From positions 100,925,820 to 100,989,819 of the forward strand of contig NC_054704.1 in assembly GCF_016097555.1 (NCBI RefSeq): 64,000 nt of DNA, given 5' to 3'. Positions 31,155 through 45,004 of the stretch are shown in pieces (the stretch's first letter is position 1; every line of letters begins with the position of its first letter). The stretch comes from Gigantopelta aegis. Lineage: Eukaryota > Mollusca > Gastropoda > Neomphalida > Peltospiridae. Position numbers and translations under genes: made by a program. The notes beneath the pieces are model-generated. The model worked only from the letters and a program-made list of their open reading frames with translations. It was not told the DNA's origin and made no database searches.

Positions 31155-34100
31155 ATTTTTTTCTTTATTTTTTTTTTTTCTTTAAATTTACAATTTTGGT
31201 TCATTGTCTTTTTTTATAGATATTTTATTGTCCCTAGCTCATTTTGACGATACCAGGGTTGGGGTGCCCTGATTCATCGCCTCACAGAAGATGAATTAAA
31301 TTATGCACGTTAAATACTATAAGTACATACACATTGTGGTAGTATACTGATTATAGTAATAGTAATACTTATACAAATAATGTAGATGATGATATATTTA
31401 GTATTAATGCATATGTACATGTAGGTAGTAATATTAATAACACATTATAAATGACTAGTTAATAGAAATATATTTAAATAGGCTGGTTGATGTAATGGGG
31501 ACATAAAATAAATGTATAAGTTTAGAAAGAAGGATTGTTAAAAAGAAAAGCTATAGTAGTAATTATAGTGATAAGTAATGATGTCAAAATTCACGTCAAG
31601 CGCTCGCTTGATAATTCTTTCTGTTTTCTTCCATCAAATTACTTTCTTGATTGAAGAGTCGTTTCCATGGTGCCCAGATTGTATTATACTCTTCATATTT
31701 ACCTAAAACTAGTCTCCTAATCCATGAAACTTTTAAAGTCATCATGAAATTATATATATTTAACATTTGTATTCCACCATCTTTGAATTCTTGAGCTAAT
31801 AAGTCTCGTTTTATTTTATCGGGTTTATTTATGAAATAATCTATTCAAATTGTCAACTTCTTTTTTGGATGGGTTTGGTAGTGCAGTTAGTAAATATGTA
31901 ATTTTAGGTATTATTAGTGTTTTTAATACGGTTATTTTTCATAAGACAGTCAACTTCCTTATTAACCATAGTTTTATCAATAATTTAATTTCATTAATTT
32001 TTGTGGGGTAATTCGCTTTAACAATTAATTGTAAATTTACTGTAAACGTTATTCTGTTGTATTCCATTCCAATTTCCATCTTGAATGGTGATAAACATCT
32101 TTTGAGGGGTTTTTTTACTGCCTATCCAAATAGGTTTTGATTTTGTATAATTTATTTTTAATCCAGATACTGTGGCATAATATTCTAATATTTTTAAAGT
32201 ATTAAACAGAGATCCAGTAGTTCCATCTAATATAAAAGTTGTATCGTTTGCGTATTGGGATATTAAATATTGTTCACCATCGATTGTTATTCCTTTTATG
32301 TTTTTGTTATTTTTTATTAATATAGCTAGAATTTCAGCGCAAATAATAAAAATATAAGGAGAAAGTGGATCGCCTTGTCTACATCCTCTTTCTAATTTAA
32401 ATGTTTCTGACAGAAAGCCATTTTGAATCACCCTCGACATTGAATTATTATATAGAGTTTTAATCCAGTTTTTAATTGAGGTTTTGAAATTAAAAATATC
32501 TAATGATTTTTCAATAAATGCCCATGATACAGAGTCAAAAGCTTTTTCAAAATCTACCAAAAGCAGGAGACCTGGAATATCGTGGTTGTTAATCGAATGT
32601 TTTCACCAATATATCTACCTTTAATGAAACCAGTTTGATCGTTACTAATTATTTTATCTAGCACTGTTTTTATTCTATTGGCAACACAGCCTGAAGCTAG
32701 TTTATAAGTACAGTTAAGCAATGTTAAAAGCCTCCAATTTTTTAAAAACTGTTTTGGTTTATTTGGTTTGGGAATACAGGTAATGATACCCAGCTTTTGG
32801 ACTTCAGCCATTTCTTTGACAATATAACTATAATTTATTGATCTAATGATAAAATAATCTAAATCAATCCAAAAGAACTTGAAGAATTCAGCAGTGAATC
32901 CATCAGACTCGGGGCGTTTTTTCATTTTTCATATTTTTAAAAAATGATAGCACTTCTGAATATTTTATTTCTCCTTCCAGTGCATTTGCTTCCTCGTCAG
33001 TTAGCTTATTATAATTAAGTCCATTTAATTTATCTTTAATCTCGTCACTTACTTCACTAGAGGGCGCAGAGTACAGTTTTTTTTATTAAATGTTTGGGTT
33101 TCTAAAAGAATTTGTTTCTGATTTGTTATTTGTTATTTCTTCACCATTTTCTAACTCTAGTCTTGATATTAACTTGCTGTAATAATTTTCGATTCCATAT
33201 TGCAGAAGTATTTCGTTGGCTTTTCTCCCTCTTCGACCCATTTCGCTTTTGATCTTATATAATGTCCCTTTAATTTGTCTTCTCTTAATTTCTGTAAAAT
33301 AAATTCTTCTATTATATTTATGTTAGTCATTTCTTCGTTGCATTCTAATATTCTAATTTCGTCACATATCTGTTTTTCTAATTCATTTTGTTTCTTTTTT
33401 CTGTAAGCAGAATATGAAATCGCCTCTATTTCCATTAATAAAGTTTCATTAAAAAAAAGTTGGTCATTTATTACGAATTGTATCGCTTCATTGGGTATTG
33501 TACTTATACTTTCTCTTAAATAGACAGGAACTGCGTATTGCGTTTTCACATTTTCACTTTTACATATTCTTTATCTCTTAACAATGCGTTGTTAAATTTC
33601 CAAGTCCACTTCCTTTTTCAACCTCACTTATTTTCAAGTGGGCAACTACACCAGAATGGTCAGATCGGTAACTATTTTCGATTACAATTTTTTGTACGTA
33701 TGGTATGAAATTATTTGAAAGTAAAAAGAAGTCTAATCTGGCTTGTTTTGCTGGATATTTCTTCCTCCATATATATCGTTTTAAATTTGGATAAAATTAT
33801 CTAAACAGATCTTTTAAATCTAACATTTCTGCCGTTTCTATAATTGTATTACGTTAATTAGGATTATTAATATATTTATAGTGTTTGGTATCTAAATTCT
33901 GATTCAGTACTAAATTAAAATCGCCACAAATTATATATTTATCAGTTTGGAAATCTTCTAAATTGTTAAAAATATCTTCATAAAATTTAGGATTATCTCT
34001 ATTTGGTCCGTATACGGTCGTAAAAATAATTCTCTCTCCTTCTATAGTGATATCTATCAGTATGAAGTTGCCCGAATTTTCTTTTTCTTTTTCTATTTTG

Positions 34101-34345
34101 TGTATTATGTATTCAAAGTTATTATTAAACATAATGGCTACTCCTCTTGCATTTCCAACGTAATAATTAAATACACATTTGTATCCCCATTGTGTTTTTA
34201 TATATAGTTCTAGTTCTACTTTGAAGTGGGTATTTTGCAGACAATAAATATTATAATTTTTACATTTTAAGTAAACAAGTACGTCTTGACGTTTTCTTAG
34301 GATCTCCTAGTCCCTGACAGTTTACCGTCATTATTTTTACACACG
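31155..34345 (-). mobile_element. LINE of the L1/Tx1 group, near-complete ORF2
   Basis: Minus-strand pieces in order: endonuclease (NCQGLGDP near 34330; VYGPNRDNPKFYEDI and ICGDFNLVLN at 33854-34132), linker (KGHYIRSKAKWVEEGEKPTK, about 33200), RT (SDGFTAEFFK, PKQFLKNWRLLTLLNCTYKL, SNDQTGFIKGRYIGENIRL at 32554-32925; VDFEKAFDSVSWAFI, RGCRQGDPLSPYIF and the catalytic box QYANDTTFILDG at 32018-32560), and a C-terminal DGGIQMLNIYNF near 31760. The RT box reads YAND, so the second Asp of YADD is replaced. Several frameshifts and stops break ORF2, and ORF1 is not seen. A T-rich stretch at 31155-31185 may be the complement of the 3' A-tail. The copy is dead. Confidence 0.8.
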
Positions 34346-36373
34346 GCATCTTAAATGATTACGTTTACTCTTTTATAAGTGGAATTCTCTATATTTCGAA
34401 TTTGGTTATACTGGATCTGATATGTGGCACCATTCTCTATCCAGTTAATACTACTACTGTATACTAAATTCGAGGATTGGCTATAAAGCTTGACGTGCCT
34501 TTGACAAAGATAAATAGGAGTTTGTAAAAAATACGCGAAGAACAGATAGAAGTGGAAAAGAAGTGTTGAATACAAAAAAAAAAGTATTAAACAAATCCAC
34601 ACCCTTGCAAACATCGACATGCGTATTTAAATATAGAGAACACAGCAGTGAATACACACACACTGACAGCTATTGTTAATCAGATGTGCGATGTACAGAA
34701 GATATGCACAAAGAGTACTGGTATAAAGGAAACCAGCCTGAGAACCGTTCATAAGTTAGTTATGCACTTTAGATGATCTTAGGGCTAAAATCGTTTCGTA
34801 GAATGTGGCCCAGGTGGGATGAGAGGTGTGGGACTGGTGTATTTCAACCAAAAAGGTGAATTTTTGTTTCGTTTGTTTTTCAGTTTGTGCCCTAAAAATA
34901 ACTGCCACATTTATATTTTCTTTATATTTATATGATTTTCTGGCTTCATTTTAGCATATTTACATTTGTCACATCAGGACTGATCCAGGGCTTGAATTAG
35001 ACAATACCGGAATCTTCTAAACAAAATTGACAACAAATAGTAAAATATATATATATTTAATTCCTAAAAACAAAATTCATTTTACACACTAAATCAATGA
35101 ATCACAATTCTACTTTACCAAAAAAGGTGATAAATTTTAATTAAATCGGAGTTTAAAAGTCCGAACAGTTGTTAACTAAACAAAAGTCACATCCGACGTA
35201 GATGGCTTCCAAATCTGCCCTGCATCAAAGGTAGGTTCATATCGGCAACAATAACAGGATCTCCCCTGGTTACTTCAGATTCCTACACCATTCAAGTCCT
35301 TTGGCATTGCCATGACGCTAGCTAGTTGTTGTAGTTCACATCTCGTGAGGTCGGTCACCTCGAGCCTTCCATATTAATCAAACATAAAACCTAACATAAA
35401 CATAGCACCTTGTGTCGACGAAAACAAGACCCCTTACATCAACAGTCATAGACCGTTCTCCTAAAGTGCACCTCAAATTGAAATCACATTTCACCAATAA
35501 CTCTAGTCTCTACAGACTACTCTGCTCGTGCACACACAAACTATTCAATAGGCTCCCCAATGGCTAGCTCTATTGCTACCCCAAAAAATAACCAAAATCT
35601 AACGTCATTACAATAATCAAGTGGTACCCAAAACGCGTGACACTAAATCGGTACATTTCCAAACCACCAACTAAACGCTTCTCCAAAACATTCTAATAAT
35701 TATTCATTTATAATACTTAATATTCTAGCTTACAAAATAAGAGACCAAATATACAGTGTTTGAAAGTAATAATGTACAATATATTCCCAAAGAATATACA
35801 ACATTATTATTAATAATTACATTCTGGCCATCTTTAAAATATTACAAAATATACAACATGTTGCAGTTCTGACTATATTATATATTTTCAAATGTACTTT
35901 AACCAAAATATAATATATTTACAAAACCAGTACTCACCCCAGCTGTCCACACCACGTTCCTATATCTCTGCACTATAAAATGTCAGCATACCATCATGTG
36001 TATTGCTTGTAGCTAACTCTGGGTCCAACTGCCAGATTACCAAGAGAATGCTGTTTTTATCAAGTAACAGCACGGACTGCACACATAGTGCGTGTGATGC
36101 ATGTGTGGATCAACGCAAAACAACCACACAGCATTGGTATTATACTAAGCACAAAATTATCTTCACCACTGTAAGTAAAATATATACACAATATTTCAAT
36201 AAACATTTTAATAAAATTTGGTTGTGACAACAGTGACATATTTTAATTATTACAAGCAACTGATTCAGTAGCAGACTTTCATTTGGATTACCAAATAAAA
36301 CAGTACACATGTTTATATTTATTGTTTTACTAGTTTTCGTTTAAAACCACTGTGTAAACGTTTCGCACAGTAC
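34346..36373. other. Spacer without recognised gene
   Basis: Non-coding sequence. Short frames (34351-34663 minus, 36003-36227 plus) have no recognisable content. It flanks the LTR element on the left. Confidence 0.4.
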
Positions 36374-36378
36374 ACTAG

Positions 36379-37489
36379 TGTCACGGGGATCCTATAATAC
36401 CCGTAACTGAATAAAACACGATTATCCAAATATCTCTCCTAACTGTATATCTATTAGATCTCTCTGTATCGGGCAGGCTACTACCCGAGTGGCCTGGCTC
36501 TAGGAGTAATCAGAGATAAAATCTGATATAAGTATATATATATGTAGCACGTTTAGTTCACTAGAAAACACAACAAAACACAATACACTTTGGAATCTGT
36601 ATTAACTCTAACGCTGACAAAGGTACTTGCCGCAGTAGTTAATTAACAACAACAATATAATAACAACCCAGAGCTAATCACTTAATTAGTTAATCACTGT
36701 CTAGTTTACACAATATTCTAATCACTTCACCGTGATACAACACACACACGTGTGATAATTGAGAAACGCTGCCAGGGGAACTTAATTAATAAAGGTATTA
36801 CAACTCTATTCCTAACTGGTTAATTTTTAATTAACCCTTAAAATACTCATTCAGTAACCTTGTAATACAGAATTAATACTGGTACATATCACAATAAAGA
36901 CAATAATCTACAGTTTACCTAGGTCCTCTAGGATGACTGGCTAAGCTTTATCTTACTAAATACTCGTATAAAAATATTAGAACAGTGAAGCCTACAATTT
37001 ACTTCGTCAGATTACCGGAGACACTGTCTAAAGAATATTGGTATAATACAGTATTAGAATATTTAAAGTCACATCAAACACATCAAGGTTATACAACAGA
37101 GCAGAAATATATAGTTACCAAGTCCGGTCTGAACTAATATAGTTCGTTCAGTTGGACAACGTCCGTTCCCCTGGATACTTCCAATGTTTCTCCCTGATAT
37201 ATCTAAAATCCTAGCTATTTATTATAAAAATCCCAGACTGGTCCGGAGACAGTACGCGGGGCCGAATCTTATGATGTGTATATTTCCACAGCGACCAAGA
37301 CGGTATATTTTCTTACAAGCCTAGACTGATCGTCGCCAGTTCGCTAGAGATACCATGGTCGCGCGGAGGTATTACGTAACCACTCTCCACATGGCCTCCA
37401 CACCTGGTCTGGGTGTGTATTAGGAGGCACTAGCCCCCAACACAATGAACATAGCCACAGGCGAAAACATAAGAGCATGTACCGTCACA
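36379..37489 (-). repeat. 3' LTR of the Ty3-type element
   Basis: 1,111 bp, near-identical to 41438-42584; it is the downstream LTR on the minus strand. Related single copies occur at 13336-13786 and 21015-21454. Confidence 0.85.
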
Positions 37490-37703
37490 CACACACACCT
37501 CAAAAAGGATATTTCCTCTACTCTAGGAATAGGGAAATATACTACATTTAAACAAAACAAGCGTGCGTTAACCGACGCATCCGGGCATTTATAGTAATAA
37601 GGTGACTACCAGTAATCACACTGAGTCTCTGAGTCCCTGGTATACAATAAAATATATAAAAACAAAAACAGAAATCAAGAACGTCAACACATTATCACAA
37701 CGT

Positions 37704-38420
37704 TCAACTTCGGGACAGGGCATCAGCGATTACATTGGATGTGCCCTTGATATGTTCAATGGTAATTGGGAATTCCTGTAGAAGAAGACTCCATCTCAAA
37801 ACTCTCTGGTTAGTGGCTTTCATTCTGTGAATGAAAGTAAGCGGATTATGGTCAGTAAAGACAACCACTTGATGCAATGCCGATTTCACGTAGATCTGAA
37901 AATGCTTCAGAGCTTGTACCATGGCTAAAGCTTCCTTCTCTATAGTGGAATAGCTCAATGGGTAGGTGTAAACCACTTGCACCGACCAGTGATCTATAAC
38001 TGGTTCAACAAAGGCCATGGTTTGTGCTATCCTGCCTGTGGGAAGCGCAAATAAAAGATCCCTTGCTGCCTGTCGTAAAAGAGTAGCCTATGTGGCGACA
38101 GTGGGTTTCCTCTAAAAAAATCTGTGTGGTCCTTGGCCATATGTCTGACGCCATATAACCGTAAATAAAATGTGTTGAGTGCGTCGTTAAATAAAACATT
38201 CCTTTCTTTCCTATAGTGGAATAGTTCACCTGATGTTTGTCAAACTTTTTGGAGAAGAAACTTACAGGATGGTCCAGTCCATTTTCGTCTTCTTGGAACA
38301 GCACAGCTCCAGCTCCCACGTCACTGGCATCCACAGCCAGCTTGAAAGGCTTTTGGTAGTCTGGTGCTGCCATCACGGGAGACGAGGAGACCATCTGCTT
38401 AAGACGGTTGAATGACTTCT
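37704..38420 (-). mobile_element. RNase H part of the Ty3-type element (fossil)
   Basis: Peptides such as FKLAVDASDVGAGAVLFQED and KEALAMVQALKHF, VVFTDHNPLTFI and SNVIADALSR are the conserved RNase H core and end of Ty3-type pol. It ends about 210 bp from the 3' LTR, so RNase H is the last coding part. Confidence 0.8.
37955..38215 (+). mobile_element. 5'-truncated SINE inserted in the LTR element
   Basis: CTATAGTGGAATAG is present on both sides (about 37941-37954 and 38211-38224), a 14-bp target duplication. The insert has the head-2-type core (GCAAATAAAAGATCCC, GGCGACAGTGGG) and tail 1 (GAGTGCGTCGTTAAATAAA) but no tRNA-like head. Confidence 0.8.
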
Positions 38421-38439
38421 CGCATTCGTCTGACCACTG

Positions 38440-38976
38440 GAACTTCGATTCCTTCTTTAGTGCCGCACGTTTTACAGGTTTTATCCAATAGGCATGCTGT
38501 CGTCTCGGTGTAGCATTGGGTTCCAAGCGCACATCCTGGATTAAGGTATTGGTAACCGTTGGAAAGTCCTGACAAATGGAAACATAGTCTTGTATCAACA
38601 TAGTCAGCTCTGCTCGCTGGGGGCTGTCAAGGTGCTGTAGATAAGAACTCAAGTTCGCTAGAATCTGGCTGTTGGTTAATTTGATCTCTGCAGTCCTGGC
38701 GTCATCACAGGAAATTGAGTGACTCTCAATCTGGACAGGTAACACTGGAACTATCGGCAGTCTGTCAACATAACCTTTTAGCAAATTGATGTGACAATAC
38801 CTACTTTTCCTATCCCTATCAGGAGTGTTTATCACATACCCTGTCTCATTAACCCGTTTGTGCACAACATAGGGACCGAAATACCTGTTCTGCAATGAAC
38901 CCCGTTTAATGGGAAGGTACAGCAGCACCTTATCCCCTGGTTTAAATTCCCGACTCCTAGCCTTCCTATCAAACAC
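38440..38976 (-). mobile_element. Integrase C-terminal part and RT start of the Ty3-type element (fossil)
   Basis: The minus strand encodes REFKPGDKVLLYLPIKRG, RYFGPYVVHKRVNETGYVI and RKSRYCHINLLKGYVDRLP, an integrase C-terminal GPY/F-type module. It is followed by AELTMLIQDYVSICQDFPTV and HAYWIKPVKRAAL, the leader into a Ty3-type RT. Integrase therefore precedes RT here. Confidence 0.7.
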
Positions 38977-39530
38977 TGATTTTATTTTGATGCTTCCTAG
39001 ATAGTTTGGTCGCCTGCCACAACCTATCTCTAACTCTCCCTACATAAATCAGCAGGTTTTCGGCATTATCCTTGTCTAACCAACTATCTTTTACCTCACT
39101 ATCAGGCACAACCTTCTCCACACTCTTATTCATTAATACTCCCTTGTCCATGTAATAACCTGAAATCTGATCCTCCATCTCACCCTCAGTTAACAATGTA
39201 GTGCGAGCTACCAACAAATTTGGGTCAGCCCCCTGCTCTAGGAGTAACTCTTGTCTATTACAAGGTAAGTCCCCTCTATCAAACACAACTGGTTCATTTA
39301 CCCTCTGCGGGAGGTCAACAGGTTCCACCACATTTAGTTCCTCAGTTGACTTATCTACCATTTTACTGATAACCTCATCCACTCCAATGTCATGGCTCAC
39401 ACACGTATCAGACAAATCACAATTTTCCTCTGGGTCTCGTGCTACCCTTCTGGCCATAGCCCTAGTCATTACACACGCAGAATTTCTAATCTCATCAACC
39501 TCACACTCTTCTATTGGTAAAGGGCTGTCT

Positions 39531-39935
39531 TCAATTAACAATTTGCGGCTGGCAACACTGACTAGTCAAATCGTTACCCAACAAAACTCCTATGTTTTTA
39601 AAAGGCAAGTCCTTCACAACACCGATAGTGACTGGTCCCGTCACAAACTTCGAACACAAGAAAACCTTATGTAACCGGACAACCATATTGTCCCCAGTAA
39701 CTGAGGTTAAGGCCAAACTACGTCCTGTATCTCAATTCTCAATACCAGCTATACAATCTGACGTTATAAGAGACTGGCTACACCCTGTATCTCGATAGAT
39801 TGATATTGCCTTAGGACTCAACTCTTGTTTTACATCACAAACCATACCAGTGGACACATACGGGTTTATTTTCTCTGTCATGGGACTAACCATTAACTCT
39901 CTAGCTAACGGAGCTGACCTCACTAAACCGACCAC
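39531..39935 (-). mobile_element. Protease part of the Ty3-type element (fossil)
   Basis: IYRDTGCSQSLI carries the aspartic-protease DTG motif, and IGVLLGNDLTS the conserved C-terminal LLGxD segment. It lies between the gag-like part and the integrase piece. Confidence 0.6.
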
Positions 39936-40693
39936 TTGCGCATTATCGCGTTTCCTTTTAAAACAGTCCCCGACAAGATGGTTATCCTTTTTACAGTAAC
40001 TGCAATGTGGACTAAAAGTTCGTGCATTGGCTCATAATGCAGGTCTATCCTTACTTTGCCCACCAGGTGCATTCCTTGCCTGACTAGCTGACCAACTAGA
40101 TGACTCTCCCCGATAGTTACTTTTCCGGTAAAAACCTGGCTGAAATTCTTCTTATCACCCTGTTGTATAGAGCTACCCTGTACTGCCTGAGCTTTGTGTA
40201 TTAACACGTAATCATCTGCCGCTATGCCTGCCTCCTCTATTTTTTTGATATCACGATCCTCTAAATGAATACGTAAGCTAACTGGTAATCCATTTTTAAT
40301 GTCCTGTAAGATCAATAATTCCCGTAACTCGGTATATGACCCTACCTGATGAGAAACCACCCATTTATCAAACACCCCTGCTTTGTTAGCCACGAACTCA
40401 CTATAAGACTGACCCTGTGGTTTTTTCAACTCGCTATACCGTAAACGATAATCCTCAGGTCGTAACTCATAAGCCCTCAACACTGCAGACTTAACTAGGT
40501 CGTACTGACTTGCTCGCTCATCACTCAGTGAATTGTAAGCTACGCTAGCCTTCCCCTTAAATTTAGACATGGCTAACAATGTCCACTTAGACTGCGACCA
40601 ATTTAGCTGCTTAGCGGCCCGTTCAAAAAATTGGAAGAACATATCTACCTCCTGGTCTTCAAATACAGGCACTGAGCTATAAGCCTCCGACAT
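39923..40693 (-). mobile_element. Gag-like part of the Ty3-type element (fossil)
   Basis: A 256-aa frame with MFFQFFERAAKQLNWSQSKW, YNSLSDERASQYDLVKSAVL and SYTELRELLILQDIKNGL, resembling capsid (Retrotrans_gag/SCAN-like) proteins of Ty3-type elements. A Cys/His knuckle-like stretch may follow near 40000. A further small frame at 41041-41280 (MDTNLLDTLSVVDIKRARKA) may be the start of the internal region. Confidence 0.65.
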
Positions 40694-40795
40694 GTTAAAC
40701 CCATTTCCTGCCTCTCATCTAACTTCTTCAGTATTCAACTTTAACTCATGTTCCACTTTTAATTTTGCTAACTGGAATTCTCTATCCCTATCTCT

Positions 40796-41008
<213 letters not shown>

Positions 41009-41437
41009 ATGCACGTTCTTCTCTTTCGTACTCAAGCTTTTTAAAAGCTAACTGTTGTTCCACACTCCAACTCATTTATCTCTATCACTGGAACAATCTC
41101 ACTTTCTTCCATAACAGGACTATCACCAAAAACTTCCTGGATAATAATTGTCCTTATATCTCCTAATGTTTTAGCTGATGTTAAATCTATTTCCCGCTCA
41201 GTCGCGATTTTAACTAATTCGGCCTTACGCGCCCGCTTTATGTCCACTACACTGAGCGTATCCAGCAAATTCGTATCCATGTTTAGATATGATGCACTTT
41301 TTTTTTTCTAGTGAACAACGTTGCTACTTCTAGTGAATTTGTAAAAAAAAATTATAAAGCCCCCCATTTACAAACCATAACTTTTCAAATATGCATGTCC
41401 CGTTTCAGATCCGGGACGAGCACCCCAATTTTTATCC

Positions 41438-42584
41438 TATCACGGGGATCCTATAATACCCGTAACTGAATAAAACACGATTATCCAAATATCTCTCCTA
41501 ACTGTATATCTATTAGATCTCTCTGTATCGGGCAGGCTACTACCCGAGTGGCCCGGCTCTAGGAGTAATCAGAGATAAGATCTGATATAAGTATATATAT
41601 ATGTAGCACGTTTAGTTCACTAGAAAACACAACAAAACACAATACACTTTGGAATCTGTATTAATTATAACGCTGACAAAGGTACTTGCCGCAGTAGTTA
41701 ATTAACAACAACAATATAATAACAACCCAGAGCTAATCACTTAATTAGTTAATCACTAGGTGTCTAGTTACACAATATTCTAATCACTTCACCGTGATAC
41801 AACACACACACGTGTGATAATTGAGAAACGCTGCCAGGGGAACTTAATTAATAAAGGAATTACAACTCTATTCCTAACTGGTTAATTTTTAATTAACCCT
41901 TAAATACTCATTTAGTAACCTTGTAATACAGAATTAATACTGGTACATATCACAATAAAGACAATAATCTACAGTTTACCTAGGTCCTCTAGGATAACCG
42001 GCTAAGCTTTATCTTACCAAATACTCGTATAAAAATATTAGAACAGTGAAGCCTACAATTTACTTCGTTAGATTACCGGAGACACTGTCTAAAGAATATT
42101 GGTATAATACAGTATTAGAATATTTAAAGTCACATCAATCACATCAAGGTTATACAACAGAGCAGAAATATATAGTTACCAAGTCCGGTCTGAACTAATA
42201 TAGTTCGTTCAGTTGGACAACGTCCGTTCCCCTGGATACTTCCAATGTTTCTCCCTGATATATCTAAAATCCTAGCTATTTATTATAAAAATCCCAGACT
42301 GGTCCGGAGACAGTACGCGGGACCGAATCTTATGATGTGTATATTTCCACAGCGACCAAGACGGTATATTTTCTTACAAGCCTAGACTGATCGTCGCCAG
42401 TTCGCTAGAGATACCATGGTCGCACGGAGGTATTACGTAACCACTCTCCACATGGCCTCCACATCTGGTCTGGGTGTGTATTAGAAGGCACAGTCGCGCG
42501 GAGGTATTATGTAACCAAGCTGCACTAGCCCCCAACACAATGGACATAGCCACAGGCGAAAACATAGGAGCATGTTCCGTCATA
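41438..42584 (-). repeat. 5' LTR of the Ty3-type element
   Basis: 1,147 bp, carrying an internal short duplication around 42480-42525 relative to the other LTR. Just inside lies TTGGGGTGCTCGTCCCGG (complement of about 41411-41428), the usual position of the primer-binding region. Confidence 0.85.
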
Positions 42585-42677
42585 ACTAGTATAGTGGCAT
42601 CGAAGAAATAAATGTTCTAATGATTTAGTATCCAAATAGAACGTACACATATTGTCATATGTCATATTGTTATCGGG

Positions 42678-42890
42678 TCACAGGAAACGTGGTTGTATGA
42701 TAAGCCAGAATTCACACCTTCCGACACAGACTGAGCAAATTAGGAACAAGTGTGCATCCGACGTCCGAAGACGAACCTTTACAACGGCATTTACATAATC
42801 AGTTATCTTAGCACAATGGCAGTACACACACGACCACTTGGCATCCTTGATCTCGTCGCCAGTGCCACATGATTTCCGAGTTACCGACGT
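42678..42890 (-). CDS. Possible exon, Cys-rich, unrecognised
   Basis: An open stretch of 70 codons without ATG, bounded by a TAG/acceptor-like AATAG at 42891-42895 and a stop at 42678. It encodes WSCVYCHCAKI, VVKVRLRTSDAHLFLICSVC and GRCEFWLI. Paired Cys-x2-Cys-type groups suggest zinc binding. No neighbouring exon is identified, and the family is not recognised. It could equally be a chance frame or transposon debris flanking the LTR insertion. Confidence 0.25.
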   Translation of the reverse strand, partial: TSVTRKSCGTGDEIKDAKWSCVYCHCAKITDYVNAVVKVRLRTSDAHLFLICSVCVGRCEFWLIIQPRFL

Positions 42891-43690
42891 CTATTGCTTT
42901 TGAAAATAAGCCTTTAGTCATCATTAAAGGATTAACTTCGAACAATCAAAACTTCTATTTGTATGATATTTTGTAAATGCAACTAGGTACCAGTCGTAGA
43001 TGTTTTTAACCAAGGAATGATTAGATTGATAGTGAATGCCTTGTTTAACATATTTAATAATGTTTTTTAAAACATATTTATATGTATGTGCATTTGTTGT
43101 TTTTAATAATAATTGCAATGCATTAATTATTTAAATGTTATTCAGTCTTCAATTACTATTAATAAGTATTTTTTCTTACGTTATTTCGGCAAAGGAGATA
43201 ACTCATGACAAATTCATTCGCTATAATGGCAATTCCGATATAACGACAAAGGAACCAGGGATGAACGTGGTCGTTGTAACAAGGTCTAATATGTATAGTC
43301 AAAACGTCGATTAGCACGTTGACCACATCTTCAAGTAAACTTTAATTTCCTTTAGATCTTATTTACCATATAGGTTGTTTTGAATATTTTTAAAAAGAAA
43401 ATGTTTGCTTCTGTATTTTATTTCGTAACTATAACTAAAGAGCATGCATCTTATTGTCATAAAGCAAAGGGAATGCTTCTCGTGTGTTGGTGGATATGAT
43501 ACATTTGTTTCATATTAAATGGGAAGGGATGTCAGTAACGGCAGGAGAGCATATAAGTTATCAAGTTTAAATTACTTTAAAACTGGAAGCATATTTTCTG
43601 GTGTAAGAATGCTCAGTTTGCATTACTGGGTCCGAATTCACTAAACTCGCAGTGCAATACAAAACTGCATGCAAAGACTTGCCCTGGTGG
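42891..43690. other. Spacer without recognised gene
   Basis: AT-rich sequence. A segment at about 43200-43290 with ATATAACGACAAAGGAACCAGG and GTCGTTGTAACAAGG resembles pogo/Tigger-type terminal sequence but is not convincing. Confidence 0.35.
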
Positions 43691-43697
43691 TTATTTG

Positions 43698-43842
43698 TCT
43701 GATTGAAAATAATATTGTAAACAAATGTTTGTATGCCTATCCATTAAAATAATATTGCAAACAAATGTTTGTATGCCTATCCATTAACATAATATTGTAA
43801 ACAAATGTTTGTATGCCTATCCATTAACATAATATTGATCAA
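43698..43842 (+). repeat. Tandem repeat, three units of about 49 bp
   Basis: Three copies of ATAATATTG(T/C)AAACAAATG plus TTTGTATGCCTATCCATTAA. The last copy runs into unrelated sequence. Confidence 0.85.
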
Positions 43843-44033
43843 GACAGCCTTGCATTGTGTGCCAATGGCTACAAAATAAGCTGATCAGTTTTAATGAGTA
43901 CATCCGCAAAAAAATAGAATATTGACATTCACAGAACACGAAATATGAGACAGAATAACAAAATTTAATTTGACATTTAATACATTAAGAAGTCAATCTA
44001 TGCATTAATGAATGGTTTGCTGAATTAATTAGA

Positions 44034-44066
44034 GTGAGTGAGTGAGTGAGTGAGTGAGTGAGTGAG
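44034..44066. repeat. (GAGT)n microsatellite
   Basis: About eight GAGT units. Confidence 0.9.
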
Positions 44067-44304
44067 AGGTACTTTTTCGCAACATTATATACACATGTAG
44101 TTATTTTGCATGTATAACTTAGCCTAATCTAGTTTTGCCTATAGTCTCGCCTAACCTAATATAATTTAGGCCCACAATGCAATACGATACAGTACAGTAC
44201 AGTAAAGTACTGCATCTTCAACCAGGGGCGTTCGGTTCCTGGTATGCAGTAATATGATTAGTACCAGTCGATGGAACATCGATGCGCGCAACACTGTATA
44301 GCCG

Positions 44305-44527
<223 letters not shown>

Positions 44528-45004
44528 TAGGATACGAAGATCGATCACACACACACACATACACTAGCTAAAAACGACAAATATTAAACATTAAAAAAGT
44601 ACATTTACACCACAAAACCTATATCAGTCATTTGCGTCAAAAGGAAACCGATCAATTGGCATGTAACTTGATAATGAATAAAGATGCAATTCATATAAAA
44701 ACATTAATTTATTAAGTTTTAAACCCATGCCATCTTAAGTAACATTTGTTTTGGGGGGAAAAAATTCAGGGTTAAATTTTTTTTAAATAGGTTAAATCTC
44801 CTTTTTTAATATAGGTTTTAAGGTAATTGATAGAACATTCAAGGTAATATGGACGACAAAACTGTAATACATAATCCATATCTCTGTACAATGCAGAGTT
44901 GAACTAGGATTTGGCAAAATAGTGGATGATTCCATGGATCTCTATCTAGTGTCTCGTCTACAGGAGGACAGCCACTCCCGAGGAAATCCTTTACTGGATA
45001 TTTC

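Noticed and set aside
43200-43290. Second pogo/Tigger-like MITE
   Set aside because: Only weak resemblance to Tigger ends and no clear inverted termini.
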